DNA of 64,000 nucleotides from Psilocybe azurescens (taxonomy: Eukaryota; Basidiomycota; Agaricomycetes; Agaricales; Agrocybaceae), in contig JAJIRX010000668.1 in the NCBI GenBank assembly GCA_023853785.1, positions 310,001-374,000 of the forward strand. Direction: 5' to 3'. Shown piece by piece: positions 34,349 through 47,286 of this stretch. The notes beneath the pieces are model-generated. The model ran no database searches and had not been told where the DNA came from. It was given only the letters and a program-made list of their open reading frames with translations. The translations under genes were made by a program, and so were the position numbers. The first letter of the stretch is position 1; every line of letters starts with the position of its first letter.

Positions 34349-35609
34349 TCAAGCCAACAACCGCTGTGTCTCATCCGCCGTCCCATCCAAACCCTCGTCT
34401 TTCGACTTCCACCTGAACACTTGGGATATATATGCCACAGTCTTTTTCAAGTCCCAGTTTTTGATATTGAACCAGCTCTTTCCGTTGACCTCGATCCGAT
34501 CGCCTCTTATTCGGTGTTGGTCATCAACAGTTACGGAGATGGCAGCAAAGGTGGTGAATACAGAGGCTAGAGTCGTACTGGCCGTGATCATGAACATAAT
34601 GATCATCTGCAGCTTGGCTGCTTGATGGACTGACGAGCCGCCGAGGATGGCACCCGTCATCATGCCTGGAATGGCAATGATACCTAAAACACTGTTGATT
34701 GTGAGTAGGTATGTGCAAGACTATTGGAAATCGTTCACTGACCTCATGTTGTTTATAGGGGTGTTAAAGCGACTTTGAGCGCTTGTATGACAATAGGTCG
34801 ACATGCTTCCGTCCGTGATGCACCAAATGCGAGATATATCTCTGTCTTGTCTCTGTTTTCACTGTACAAATGCGTCAGAATATTGACAAGATATTTGTTA
34901 TATATCATACACCAGTTCTTTGAGAATGTAGCTGACGGCCACGACAATGCCAGATATAGTGGCGCCACAGAGCATCCCCACGATTGGGACTACGTACTTC
35001 TGTCAGTTGCTTCCGGCGGCGGATTTCATGAATGAAATCATACTGTATTGAATGGGCGTCCAAAATGGGTCGACAGACATGGCAAACCTTGCACCAAGAA
35101 TAGAAATCGGGATCGTCGATCCAAGCATGGCAATCAGCACAGCAGGGAACTAGTAAGAATAGCTATAGTAAGCTTCACTTTGACAAGAAAGGTAAATGTA
35201 CCGCACCATATAGCGGAACCGACGAGGAGATTTATTAACGACTATGAAAAGAAGTTAATGGTTTACTAATAACCGGAGAAATTTTCAAACGGCACCTGTT
35301 TCGAATGTTCCCAGGAAGTTCAAGATAACTGGAGTAGAGTAACTAATGTGAGAGGGCGAAGACTGGGATGGGTATGTGCTCACAAGCGATGAGTGCGACG
35401 AGCCATGGATTTTTGTTATCAAATACCTGCTGCAACAGTGTGGCGACAACCGCAAGTTGGCCGATGCACCGCAGAGCGGCTACGAGGAGGGATACTCCAA
35501 CACCCAGACGAAAGACGGTCGAGACACCGACATCGAACAAGATGAATCCCAGTCCAATTGCAACGTTTGTCCAACTCAACTCGGCCTTGCCTCCTGCGGG
35601 TTCGTCCAT
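34349..35609 (-). CDS. UPF0014/FetB-like ABC-type permease, one-base frameshift
   Basis: Multi-pass membrane protein of the UPF0014 family, which includes bacterial FetB (metal/iron-linked export permease); the fungal role is unproven. Motifs in order: LSWTNVAIGLGFILFDVGVS at the N-terminus, VVNKSPRRFRYMV loop, PAVLIAMLGSTIPISILGAR, NRDKTEIYLAFGASRTEA and IPGMMTGAILGGSSVHQAAK, then TASTTLASVFTTFAAIS and a soluble tail ending TQRLLA. At least five introns. In the exon ending ALKVALTP the literal frame stops, while INNM plus the next exon SVLGIIAIPG fit one frame over: one C appears missing in the run at 34758-34761. The start at 35609 is the first ATG before the first TM helix. Confidence 0.82.
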
Positions 35610-36476
35610 GGGCTGAACTGAAAGTGGGGATTCGCTGGCGTTTAGAGGTTGGTATATACGAGTTTGAAATTCGGGATGCCTTCACACGTCAAGGCTCCAC
35701 ATCTAATCGCCCAGATTCTGTCAGTTAAGTCGTTCTGTGTACAGTGTGAAGTTCAATCTTACTCATATGAAGGTCGACAGAGGGTCTCTCTTCGAAATTG
35801 AGAGTCTGTTGACCTGGGGACCGAGGTGGAAGCAGCCAAGAGCGAACGAACCTTTCGTTCAAGTGTGGGTGATTTAATAAGTGCGGACCGAAGCCATATA
35901 TTTGTACGTCATCGGGGCCAGCCAATCATTTCTTTCGAATTTGGGTCCGACCCTGGTCGGAATCGGGCCTGGTGACCCATGAAAATGCCAAGCGAGCCCC
36001 TATTTGGAAATAATTGCCATGTTGAATCAATACCACCAACATCCTCCACCGTGAAAAGCGGTTAGAACATCCTTGCGACCGCTTGCTCAATAGAATGCCG
36101 AAGATATCATGTGGCTAACTTTCCTCTTTCACAAATAGGTCTTCATGATCACATATGATGACTTGTGGACGCGATTACAGTGTTGGCGTGTTGTCGTGTC
36201 CTGTCAGCCATCATAAGTAGTATGTCAGTCGACACTGCCAGTTTTGAATGTGGTGACCACTCTATTCCACAAATACATCTTTCTAGGATCATATGCAGGC
36301 GCGATTGCGATAAACGATCGTCCTGGATGCGATCGAGTGAAGGTTTGAACATATACAATGGCAAACATGGAAGGGGTACATAAGGGCGCACACCCCAGTC
36401 GGTCTGCCCCCCTCAAAGTCATCTCTTTCATATTACCAAACGCTCTGCCACAAACGACGACCAGCATCTACTACCA
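35610..36476. other. Intergenic, nothing recognised
   Basis: Divergent spacer of 867 bases between the UPF0014 gene and the next plus-strand gene. No convincing coding frame. Confidence 0.45.
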
Positions 36477-39056
36477 ATGGGGCGATCTAAGGTTGCTCCG
36501 GCGTATAAACCTCAGGCCAAAACTGCCCACATCAAGCGCGTTTACCCAGGCGAATTACCCCCTCTTCCTCCTTCGTATGAGGCCGCTGTTGCTCAGCACC
36601 AGCGCCAGCAGCAGCAGGTCAGCTATACTGCCGTCAGATATGCCCCCGCCATGCAGCTTCCCATTTATAATGCCTCCGCCCTTCCACAGCCCATATATAA
36701 CAATAGCGGGACTGGATGGGATGCGTGGGGCGCGAAGCTCGCAGAGGAGGAGCAACATTACGGCGGCCGCTTCTTCAGTAAGATTTATCAAGCACAGTCG
36801 TATACTCACACACACTAACATCTTAGTCTCGTAGCGGCTGACCAGCCCATGGACATCGTTGTTCCTGACAATGCTACCCACCTCTTTTCCAGCAACCCAC
36901 TGGGCGATATCGGTGGCGGATGTGTAGACACCATGATGCTCACACCCTCGTCTAGTGTGATGTCTATGGATGTTGACGTCGACCCCTTTCTCATGAACGT
37001 CGACGACCCGGACGAGATGGATGTTGACTATATCATCATCGCACCTACTGAGGTCGCCTCCGTCAAAGAGCCGGAGGCTCCCGCTGTATCTATCGCCGTG
37101 CAGAGCCACACATCCTCGCCCTGGAACTTTCAACAGCATCAACAACAGCATCAACCACAAGCACAGCAGCAGCAGCAGCAACCGCAACGACAACAGCAGC
37201 AACAACAAGGCAAACGACCAAGCCCTCCTGTGTTCGTCCCAGCTCGATCTATGTACACAGCGGCGTCTCTTAATACCCTCCACCACTCCCGCCCGGCAAG
37301 CCAAAGCCCAAGGTATCCCCTCCAAAGCCCAAGCCCAAGACATCTTCACCCAAGCCCCAACAGAAGATGTCCCCGCCCAAAGTGCCAGAACGTTCTACAC
37401 AGCCCAAAGTCACTCCCAAGCCATCCAGTAGTTTTTCTGCTACCGCCGAGCGCGCTTTGACGAAAGATGTAGAGCGAGTCATTGAGAGCTTCCGTAGGCT
37501 GCACCTCTCGGACAGTATTATTCCCCCTCTAAAGCTCCCATAGACAGGAACACAATCGGCGCAAGTACTCAAATCTCTGCCACCTCCCAGATACAGGAGA
37601 CCCCCAACGAGCCTACACGCGAACTCGCACTCGTCACATTCAGCTGCGACGATCTCATCAGCCTAGGAAGTCCAAAGCCATTCATGCATTCAACGCCCTT
37701 TGGCGATGCTCCACCCGCCTTCAGTGGAATTTGGAAAGACCTGGCGGGTTTGGAGAAGGCCTTCGTTCCTCCCCCTCCGCTGGTGGATGACAGTCCTGTA
37801 ACTGTTGAACAGGTACCTTTACCTTCATCGGCTGCTGATGTTACTACACAATATTCTGACTTCCTTGAGCTTCGGGACATGGACTGGGGGCTTGCATCCA
37901 CTGTTATTCCCCGATATCATGAGCAGGTCTCCAACGCCGTCGAACAGCGAGTCTCAGCTGCTACTCCCGAGAGGCCGAAGAGGACGACGCCCTCAAATAA
38001 TCTCAAGATCCACGTCAAGAATATAACTCGTCGCTACAAGACCTCCAAGCCGAAGAAAGCCCTCATCTTGGGCCTGTCCTTGAACACGCTACAACAGTGC
38101 CGGAGAAAGAAGAAGCTGACGTCCCCGCCGGCGAACATTAACAAGTTGAAGAAGAGGACTACCGCCAAGATCATCCCATGCATCGTTAACGTCAGCATCG
38201 ACAAAGCCCCTAAAAGGCAGCCCACGAAGCAGTCCAGTAAGCTATTATTTCAATTGGCTGTTCTATTGTGCTGACATTGGGATCTGCGAAGAAGGCGATC
38301 AGTTGATTCGGAAGGCCCTGGCTAATGCAAAACTCCATGTTCCGAGACGTTCGACAGCTGTTGCCGTCGCTGCGCCCAGGGTTGCAGCTATCGTCGACGC
38401 CGTTGCGCCTAGAGCTGCAGCTATCGTTGACGTCGTTGCGCCTAGGGCCGCAGCTGTCGTTGATGTCATTGCTCCTAAGACCGTAGCTGTCGCCGACGCC
38501 ATTCCCCCCTAAGGTCATCTCTGTCGTTCCTTCCACGGATACAGGTGTGGCCTCTGCGTTTACTATCGACGCCCGCGTTCAAACCCCACCTCCTCTTTCT
38601 CTGTCACCGGTTAAAGAGGTATCAGAAGTCCCACGCTACGCCAAATTCGAAAGGTCATACACGTCCTTCACGACGTCTTTCGCTACTGCTCCTTCATCGC
38701 GTACCATTTGGGAACCTCTTGACGAGTATGATGAGGAGATCGAATCAACCACGACAGCCTTATCACCTCCATCCAGATGCGTTAAAGAAGCACGGCGAAC
38801 TGATGAGCGAAGATATATATCTTACAGTTGCTCCTTCTCCATAGTTCCTTCGACGAATAACATCAAGGAGTTGGCAGGTCCTTGTAACGAGGAGATCCCA
38901 TTGGTCGTTCCTGTCGAAATGGCTGATCCGCTTCAGGATGTTGAGATCGAGGAGAAAGTCTTCCCGGGAGCGTTCCCTATGGTAGAGAATAACGCACGGG
39001 ATCACTCTCAACCTTCTTTCCTTGCGTGGCTATCTCAAAAGGTGTTCGGCTGGTGA
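36477..39056 (+). CDS. Unrecognised low-complexity basic protein with PPxY motif and 11-residue repeats; three frameshifts
   Basis: I do not recognise this gene. The N-terminus has LPPLPPSYEAAV, a PPxY motif that could bind WW domains, as in ubiquitin-ligase adaptors (inference). Then come an acidic Met/Asp region (MDVDVDPFLMNVDDPDEMDV), a Gln-rich tract, a Lys-Pro repeat region (KPKPKV), a basic segment with possible nuclear signals (RRYKTSKPKKA, CRRKKK), four 11-residue repeats of the VAPRAAAIVDV type, and a C-terminus ending SQKVFGW. Introns: about 36781-36836 and 38237-38291. The best frame changes at 37272 (AA run), 37523-37527 (C5) and 38504-38509 (C6). Adding or removing one base at each gives a single protein from 36477 to TGA 39054-39056. 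Confidence 0.62.
38369..38500 (+). repeat. Four tandem 33-bp coding repeats
   Basis: Units at 38369-38401, 38402-38434, 38435-38467 and 38468-38500 encode AAPRVAAIVDA, VAPRAAAIVDV, VAPRAAAVVDV and IAPKTVAVADA. A fifth weaker unit (IPPKVISVVPS) follows if one C is removed from the C6 run at 38504, which supports that run as an error. Confidence 0.85.
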
Positions 39057-40222
39057 TAGTGCAGGTGCTGGCTGATGGTGAGCTTTCTCGTTTCTCGTTT
39101 TCGAGAAGCCAGGAACTTTTTCGCTCATCCTGAACTAGATTCTCGTTTCCCCTCTTGTTTCTGGTTATGCTTGAGCTTGGATTTCCCATTTATCTTCTTG
39201 GGTGGCCTGCTTCTGATTACATTTTCTGGGAAACGCGTGCTTCTGAAATTGGACCTCTTGCTGCTCACGATTCTTTACACCTGGGGCGTGCTGTGACTTG
39301 GCTAAACAAAAACAAAAGGAAAAAATCAACACCAACAAAACTTCAGCTTGCCTATTGCTATGTTTGGTGTTTGGACTGCTGCTAATCGCTTGGATACCTT
39401 TTCTGGCGTGCGGTTTGCTCCTTTCCGTCAGACAGACGCCGCCGATTTACCACCTTTTCATATCTGGTCTGCTCCCTCTTATTTCCTTTTTTTTCCAACG
39501 GGGATACTATTATGTCGTCCGAACATCTGTACGATTCTCCTCCTATTCCTTCTCCGTTTCTTCTTCGGTTTGTCTTTTCCTTTTACTTAAGAGATATCTG
39601 GCACTTCATTTTGCCTCAATCTCCCAGTGGTTACGCTACATCGGGTACGTGACAAACATCCATTAACCGTCAACAATCATAACTTATGTCTCTTCAGTGA
39701 ATACCGTCTTCTATACTGGACCTACCTGCGTGTCTTCTTTTTATATACCTGGATTTTGCCCTCCGAATGATTTTGCACAAGCCTCAATATCTTCTCTTAT
39801 CTGTTTCCGACTTCTATGACTTTCACGACTTTCACGACTTTCACGCCCTTTACGACCGGACATCTCTTCGAAACCATCTTCAAGCACGACTTTTACCAAA
39901 AATCAAGAAACCTCGCCTCCTCGATTTTCGAGCGACCCGAATGAAAAAAAAGGACGCATTTCTTCATCACTTCGATATTTCATTTTTATTTATCCCCTTG
40001 TGCCTTCTCCGAATCAATGTCTTCTCTCATATCATGTCGCCTTCTTTATTTTGTGCCTGGAACATCTTATACCACATTATTCACAATTTTCATGCACAGT
40101 CTATAATCAGCAAGTAATTGTTATTTAATTTGAGGTATGAGACGATTGTGGCTAGTAAGACGACTGAGTTAAAGTATGTCTGGCCAATGGATTCCGTCCA
40201 AGTACTATGCTCCCCACATCGT
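39057..40222. other. Convergent intergenic, pyrimidine-rich
   Basis: Strongly T/C-rich on the plus strand. Hydrophobic open frames here (for example 39298-39666) are what T-rich DNA produces and are not called. Probably 3' untranslated sequence of the upstream gene. Confidence 0.5.
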
Positions 40223-41565
40223 TCAGTTGCCAGTCCAGACGGCTGTTCACACAAAAGGTCAGCATATCGTTAGAGTTTAAAATTAAGCCAAATTAGAGTT
40301 CATACCGGGTCCTGGAACTTGGTATGTGGTTTGGCTTTGAGCGGCAGCAGTGTAGATGTTGATGTTGACACCCGGGTCGTTGGCTCCGTAGCCACCTTCA
40401 TATAAGAGCCATAAATATCGAATATCGAAAATAGGCATTCTTCGAATGAGTGACATACCTGGGAAGCTGACGAGGTAGTTGCCGCTGGGAGCCTTTCCTC
40501 CTCCACCAGTGACGATGAGTTGGGCGCCTGTGAGTTTGAGTGAGTGTTTGAAGGGGAAAGGACGATGGCCCTGGGATTTGAAGCTTACATTCGGGGTAGA
40601 ATTGGGGGTGTTGGCTTGGTGGATCGCGAGCAGTTCGTGCTGGAGATATGGAAGTCAACTTACTATGTTACATCTTTCATCGATACAGGAAATGTGGCGT
40701 ACGCGGATGAGATAGTTGCCGGCGGCGAGAGCGGCAGGGATTTTCGTGGTGTACTGGAGGGTGTCCATGATGATTCCATTGCCCCATTTTCCAGCTCTAA
40801 GCAGATGGGGAGTGTATTGAGCTATGTCGTGCCATGTTATGGAGAATGACGGATGATACATACCCAACGGTGCCAGAGATGAGACCAGTCTGGTCGATCT
40901 TGAACCATTTCAAACTGTTGCTGTTAGCAGACGAGCAGGGTCCGTTGCAGTTGGCCATGTAGACCATGACGGGACCTTCGGCGTGCGTCCATTGTCTGAG
41001 AGTGAGGTTATTGTTAGTATGTGAGCAAATCACAGCAGCGGATGGGCACGTACGACCACTTGGCGGTGATAGAGGTACCGGCGGGGACGGTGGCGGAGAG
41101 TTGAGAAGCGCTAGCTTGACCGTTATTGTTGCAGCTGAAAGTCTATATAAAGGTAAGAATCAATGCGCGCCAAGGCAGATAGTAGTACAAGTACGCACAG
41201 AAGCGCTGACAGACAAAATACTGTAAAGAACGATTAGAATAAGCGGAGCCTTGATTTATCAACACCTCGACTCACGGGTCAAAGGAGCCTGTCCACAGAG
41301 ATGATTAGCATCGCTATAACTATAATGAAGAAACTTGATTAAGAGTACGCACTGTATGGGCGCTCAATGGATGATTGGCCAGCGGCGGAGTTGTATGGCT
41401 GCCATCCCTGGTAGTTTGTTCCTGAGCACGACCTTAGTCCCCGTTAAACGAAGCGAGTAAGATCAAAATCCTACCTCCAATGACATAGGAGATAACACCA
41501 CCATGCGCAGCAACCTGCGAGACGAGGAAAGAGCCCAAGACAGCGGCAGACGCAACGTTGAACAT
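40223..41565 (-). CDS. AA9 lytic polysaccharide monooxygenase (GH61), one-base frameshift
   Basis: Secreted copper enzyme that oxidatively cleaves cellulose or related glucans. Signal peptide MFNVASAAVLGSFLVSQVAA is followed by HGGV, giving the N-terminal copper-binding His after cleavage. The second copper His is in WTHAEGP. The QFYPEC motif (axial Tyr, active-site Gln) lies in the exon at about 40588-40640. The protein ends GPAVWTGN, about 245 residues, with no carbohydrate-binding module. About nine exons, stop TGA 40223-40225. In the exon with ANTP-QFYPEC, one base is missing in the run at 40604-40608, so the literal frame loses the axial Tyr region; with six C the motif is restored. Alone, this gene points to plant-biomass degradation. 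Confidence 0.88.
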
Positions 41566-41614
41566 GGCTTGAATGTGCTAGGTTCGTTGAAATCCAGCGG
41601 TCTCTTCACGACGC

Positions 41615-41621
41615 TTTTATA
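41615..41621 (-). promoter_or_regulatory. TATA box of the AA9 gene
   Basis: TATAAAA on the minus strand, about 50-56 bases upstream of the ATG at 41565, as expected for an inducible secreted enzyme. Confidence 0.6.
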
Positions 41622-42303
41622 CATCTCTAGAATTCAAGCAACTCCGCATGGCGAAAGCGGGGAAGGGGCATTTATCGGACTCTGGATTAACAAAGCGTGC
41701 ATACGGGGGTTGTCCTCGGTCCCTCGAGGAGAAAGAACCAAGAAAAGGAGACGAATAAACACCTTAGGGATATCGCCCACGAGATCCGAACCAGAGGAGG
41801 CATAGGGTTGGTGAAGTAACTCGATGGATTTTTACCGGATATTCAAGAATTAAACTTAAGGATCTGAGTGGAGTCGTGTGATGCACATAGTACCGAGTTG
41901 CCTCCGCGACCTTTACGACGATGGGGAGCGCCAAGACTTTCAACAATACTTCCAATGGAATGGGATGGCCTTGGTAATCTAGCTCCCTAAAGCCTACAGG
42001 CGCAGACAGAGACGCACGGAGGAATTAGAAGTCTTCCGAGGAGTGTTGGACGCATAAATAACGCATCATGTACCGGAAAGTAAAGTATCGAGGGCCAATC
42101 AAAAGCTTGATGCGGCGAATTATAGAACTTCGATTCGGTATCACAAAAGGGTTGCGACTCGCGTCTGGTTGGAGACGCTAGAGCTTTTGTCATTTGGGGA
42201 GTGTTTATAGCATTGAATTTGTGACACTATGGAGCCTATCCTTATCGATGAGTGCTTTTTTTGCAACCAAGTAAGACAAATTGATAATTACTACGGCCAA
42301 ATA
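41622..42303. other. Intergenic, nothing recognised
   Basis: Upstream region of the AA9 gene and 3' flank of the PLP-protein gene. Minus-strand short frames without motifs. Confidence 0.45.
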
Positions 42304-43732
<1,429 letters not shown>

Positions 43733-44703
43733 ATGCCTCCTGCCCTCCTCTCTTTCCCCCATGTTGAAGATTGTCAAAAGCGCATCAGAGTCTATTTTGA
43801 GGGTGTCTGTTTGATAGACACTACAAGAGCAAAGCTTGTGTATGTCCATGCCTGTTCTGCCGTCGATATCGAGATATTGTACTGTCGTTACTCACTGTGG
43901 TAACACGTTGTCCTTTGTCAGGTGAGCTGCGCCCGTAAATTTGGATAGGGCCTCAATTAACCATGGACCAGGTGGCTAAACAGTCATCATCCCGTCTATG
44001 CATTCACTAGGGAGGATCTTCCTAGCTGGTATCTCAGCATCGCTTCAGAGACCCCAGAACAAATTCAGTTTATCATTGGGCTTGGTCCCGAGGACGGTAG
44101 ATACCCGGCGATCACATTTCATCTCACAGGCACTCTTATAGGACTGGGATTCCTCAGGTTCGACGCCGTCGACGCCTGGTTTGAGGAAGAGGAGCAGATA
44201 TTTGTCCACCCGCGTGATCCGTACAAGGTGCATAATTTTATTTTTTACTTGTATAAGCTCTCACAGATCTTGTTTGCAGAGAATTGATGTGCTGCAATCA
44301 TCCAGACATGTCCGCATCGAAGTGAATGGCGTTGAGATAGCCAATACGCGTTGCCCTCTCTTGCTGTTCGAGACTGGGGAGCCCATGAGGATCTACATAC
44401 CCAGAACACATACCCGGATGGATCTTTGGTTCCCGTCGGAGCACAAAGTTGCATGCCCGTACAAGGTGAGTACCCGGTTATCGATTGATTAGCCTGTCTG
44501 ATGACTTTATGCATCAGGGGACTGCGACCTTCTACAATATCAGTCTATCCTCGGGGGAAACATTCGAGAATATCATGTGGTCGTATCCTAATACGACCTT
44601 CGAGTGTACCCATATCAAAGGAATGGTTGCTTTCCTCGACGAAAAGGTGGACGTCTGGTTGGATGGCGAACAACAAGAACGCCCATCCATTACAATGTCA
44701 TAA
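43733..44703 (+). CDS. DUF427 double-domain protein, copy 1
   Basis: Protein of unknown function. The N-terminal domain begins RIRVYFEGVCLIDTTRAKLV and continues after one or more introns with HPVYAFTREDLPSWYLSIAS. The C-terminal DUF427 domain is clear: HVRIEVNGVEIANTRCPLLL, FETGEPMRIYIPR, HTRMDLW, CPYKGTA, MWSYP and VAFLDEKVDVWLDGE. Introns between the two domains and before GTATFYN are canonical (GTGCAT..TTGCAG and GTGAGT..ATCAG). The exon between about 43850 and 43970 is unsure: the donor after AKLV is clear but the acceptor could be at 43921 or about 43970. Stop TAA 44701-44703. It is a tandem paralogue of the gene at 46216. Confidence 0.75.
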
Positions 44704-44797
44704 CATCACTCACCAGGTGTATACGCTACTTTGGCGTTGAATTTTTTGCATAGAAATACTGTGTCATTCTCGTTGTACAAGACTGCATGATCAGGCC
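44704..44797 (+). other. 3' flank of DUF427 copy 1
   Basis: Short spacer before the gag relic. Nothing seen. Confidence 0.4.
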
Positions 44798-45290
44798 TCA
44801 TAAAATGGGAAAAGAACTAGTAGGTGTTTTGAAAATTGCATTTAACAGGTAACAAAACCCAAAGACCCCAACCGTTGCCCAAACGAGCTCAATCGTTTGT
44901 CCTTTGACGCTGTGCTCCAAAAATAGACCTAGATAACTGGTTCTATTAAAGACGCCTGCTATCAATCCGTGCGTACTTCGTGAACATACGCTGCCATATG
45001 GCACGCGCCGAAACGCCATCCGCCACCTGCAAGTTGTCGTATACAAGCTGAGAGACGCGTCGTACATGAGGCCCCTTGCACGTGAGTCCTGCCACCATTG
45101 GCGAAATTTCTCCACACGTCTTGCGGTTTCGACTTCTCGTCAGGGGTTTTCGGCTCAGAGATCTCATGCATGTGGGGTGCCTTCAACATGACCCCCAAAG
45201 TCCTCATCTTTGAGGAGTGCTGCTTCCAGGAGGGATATGTTGTGGCGCTTTCAAGAATAGGGACGTGATCGAGTTCAATTCTTGACATAC
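44798..45290 (-). pseudogene. Ty1/copia-type gag (UBN2-like) relic
   Basis: Three overlapping minus-strand frames together read like a mushroom copia-type gag N-terminal region: ILESATTYPSWKQH, HMHEISEPKTPDEKSKP, then DSRARGLMYDASLS, LVYDNLQVADGVSARAIWQR and MFTKYARID. No single frame is open for more than about 108 codons and no protease, integrase or reverse transcriptase follows, so it is a broken remnant of a retrotransposon. Confidence 0.6.
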
Positions 45291-45467
45291 TGACAATGGA
45301 CTCGGAAATGAGTATAATCGCGGAGAGTGTCGGCGACGAGAATGTCCAAGATTTGGCAGAATATGAGAGATTCGAGCAGTCCGGTAAAGCTGAAAATGAC
45401 TGAGTCTGGACTCCGTAAGGTTAAGCACATTCAGAGATCGCTGACGGGGCCCATAACCTATTAGAAG

Positions 45468-45537
45468 CTGATACACGTCAGCCTGAAGCTCAGCTTAAGG
45501 AAGAAAAGCTTTATCGTGTCTACCTGATACACGTCAG
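45468..45537. repeat. 14-bp direct repeat CTGATACACGTCAG
   Basis: Exact copies at 45468-45481 and 45524-45537, each followed by similar sequence (CCTGAAGCT / TCTAAAGCT). Confidence 0.8.
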
Positions 45538-45583
45538 TCTAAAGCTAATGGACAAAGTAACTGTAAACGACTATTCATCTATA

Positions 45584-45619
45584 AGTACCTCGGCTTAAGG
45601 AAGGAAAAGCTGAGGTACT
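45584..45619. repeat. Inverted repeat (hairpin)
   Basis: AGTACCTC at 45584-45591 pairs with GAGGTACT at 45612-45619, and pairing extends inward to GGCTT/AAAGCT with one mismatch. The loop resembles the CTTAAGGAAG sequence seen at about 45493. Confidence 0.75.
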
Positions 45620-46215
45620 AAAATGTGGCGAGCGAGTATTTGAGAGAGAGGAGTGAGGGGAAGAAAGCTAATAAGGAAGTAGACGCAATGTGTTGAATCA
45701 AATGAAGGATTGGCGAAGATAAGTCGAGCGAGGATGGTGATAGAGAAAGGATAGACAGGGAGTGATGTAGAGTATGAAAAGGAAAGGGACGAGAAAAAAA
45801 GAGCAAAAAAAAAGAGATGGAAATATGAATACACGATGAACGTTTGAACTTCAAGTTTTCAACAAACTCCAACATCCATGAGCCGTGGGTGAGTTGCAAG
45901 TGAGACCGTGGGATTTTACGGGAAGGCAACGTTTCCATAAATTACCTAATTTACATACACACATGTTACATAATACCGCATGACATACTTCGTGTCCTCA
46001 CGCGTCCTTGTGTTGCGCTTCCAATGCAGAAACCATCAATCAACAAGGAGCCTGGTCAAGAACAAGGACGAAAGATAAAGCTCATGCCCAAGGCAACTTT
46101 GAGAGGAAAGAGGTTTGGTTCATTATCTTTGCTTGAGACTTTCTGAGGACCGCTGAGTATGCAAACATCAGATTAGAACAAAGACAGGATGGCTCAGTGG
46201 TTAAATCACCCAGCA

Positions 46216-47286
46216 TGCATCCTGCGGGTTTCTCTCTCCCCATGTTGAGGGATTGTCAAAAGCGCATTAGAGTCTACTTCACGGGCGTCTGTTTGATAGA
46301 CACTACGAAAGCTAAGCTCGTGTATGTCCATGCTTATTCTACCATGGTTACTAAGACGTTGTACTTTCGACACTTACGAATACGATAACATGTTTCATTC
46401 TATCAGGTGAGTTGCTTCTGAACTTGTGTCGATTTAGGCTTCAAATTGACCATGTCATGTCGCAGGTGGTTACACAATCGCCATCCTGTCTATGCATTCA
46501 CTAGGGAGGACCTTCCTAGCTGGTACCTCAGCATCGCTTCAGAGACCCCAAATGAGATTCAGTTTATCATTAAACTCGGGCCCGAGCGTGAAAGATTCCC
46601 GGCGATTACATTTCATCTCACTGGATCTCTCATAGGACTAGGATTCATCAAGTTTGACGCTGTAGACGCTTGGTTCGAGGAAGAGGAGCAAATATACGTG
46701 CACCCCGGGATCCATACAAGGTGGGTACACGTTCCGTTTTCATCATTACGAGCTTTCACAAACATATGCTATCCAGCGAATTGATGTCCTGCAATCCTCC
46801 AGGCATGTCCGAATCGAGATTAATGGTGTAGAGATAGCCAATACGCGTTGCCCTCTCTTGCTGTTCGAGACTGGGGAGCCAATGAGGATCTACATACCCA
46901 GAACGCATACCCGGATGGATCTCTGGCATCCATCACAACACAAGGTCACAAGCCCGTACAAGGTTAGTCGTCAATTAGTTCGCACATCTTCCGTTTCATG
47001 ACAGCATGTATTCCAGGGGACTGCAGATTACTACAATGTCATCCTGTCCTCAGGCGAAATATTCGAGAATATCATGTGGTCGTATCCCATTGCGACCATC
47101 GAATGCGCCACTGTTAAAGGAATGCTTGCTTTCTTTGATGAAAGGGTGGATGTGTGGCTGGACGGAGAGAAGCAAGACCGACCTGTTGAAGCAGGCGGGA
47201 ATGTGAACCCCAGTCAGGCTACACCAGGACCCTCGCAACAGGGATTCAAACCGGTGAACGATTTACTTGTCTTACAGAAACCGTAG
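46216..47286 (+). CDS. DUF427 double-domain protein, copy 2, one-base frameshift
   Basis: Paralogue of the gene at 43733 with the same exon order. N-domain: RIRVYFTGVCLIDTTKAKLV and HPVYAFTREDLPSWYLSIAS. C-domain: HVRIEINGVEIANTRCPLLL, MWSYP, DERVDVWLDGE, then an extra Pro/Gly/Gln-rich tail ending LLVLQKP that copy 1 lacks. At the end of the middle exon copy 1 has HPRDPYK in frame; here one G is missing in the run at 46707-46709, so the literal frame reads HPGIHTR. With one more G it gives HPGDPYK and splices correctly. The first codons differ from copy 1 by two compensating indels. Start at 46216 by alignment. Stop TAG 47284-47286. Confidence 0.75.

Larger units (their letters stand above)
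45291..46215. other. Intergenic with short repeats next to the gag relic
   Basis: Contains a 14-bp direct repeat and a hairpin (listed separately). AG-rich from 45600 to 45830. May include eroded long-terminal-repeat sequence, which is not proven. Confidence 0.45.

Noticed and set aside
39298..39666. Hydrophobic 122-codon open frame that looks like a membrane protein
   Set aside because: T-rich DNA yields hydrophobic translations by chance; no family resemblance and it sits in a probable 3' untranslated region.
46186..46215. tRNA A-box-like TGGCTCAGTGG just before DUF427 copy 2
   Set aside because: No B-box (GGTTCRANNCC) at the right distance and no acceptor stem.
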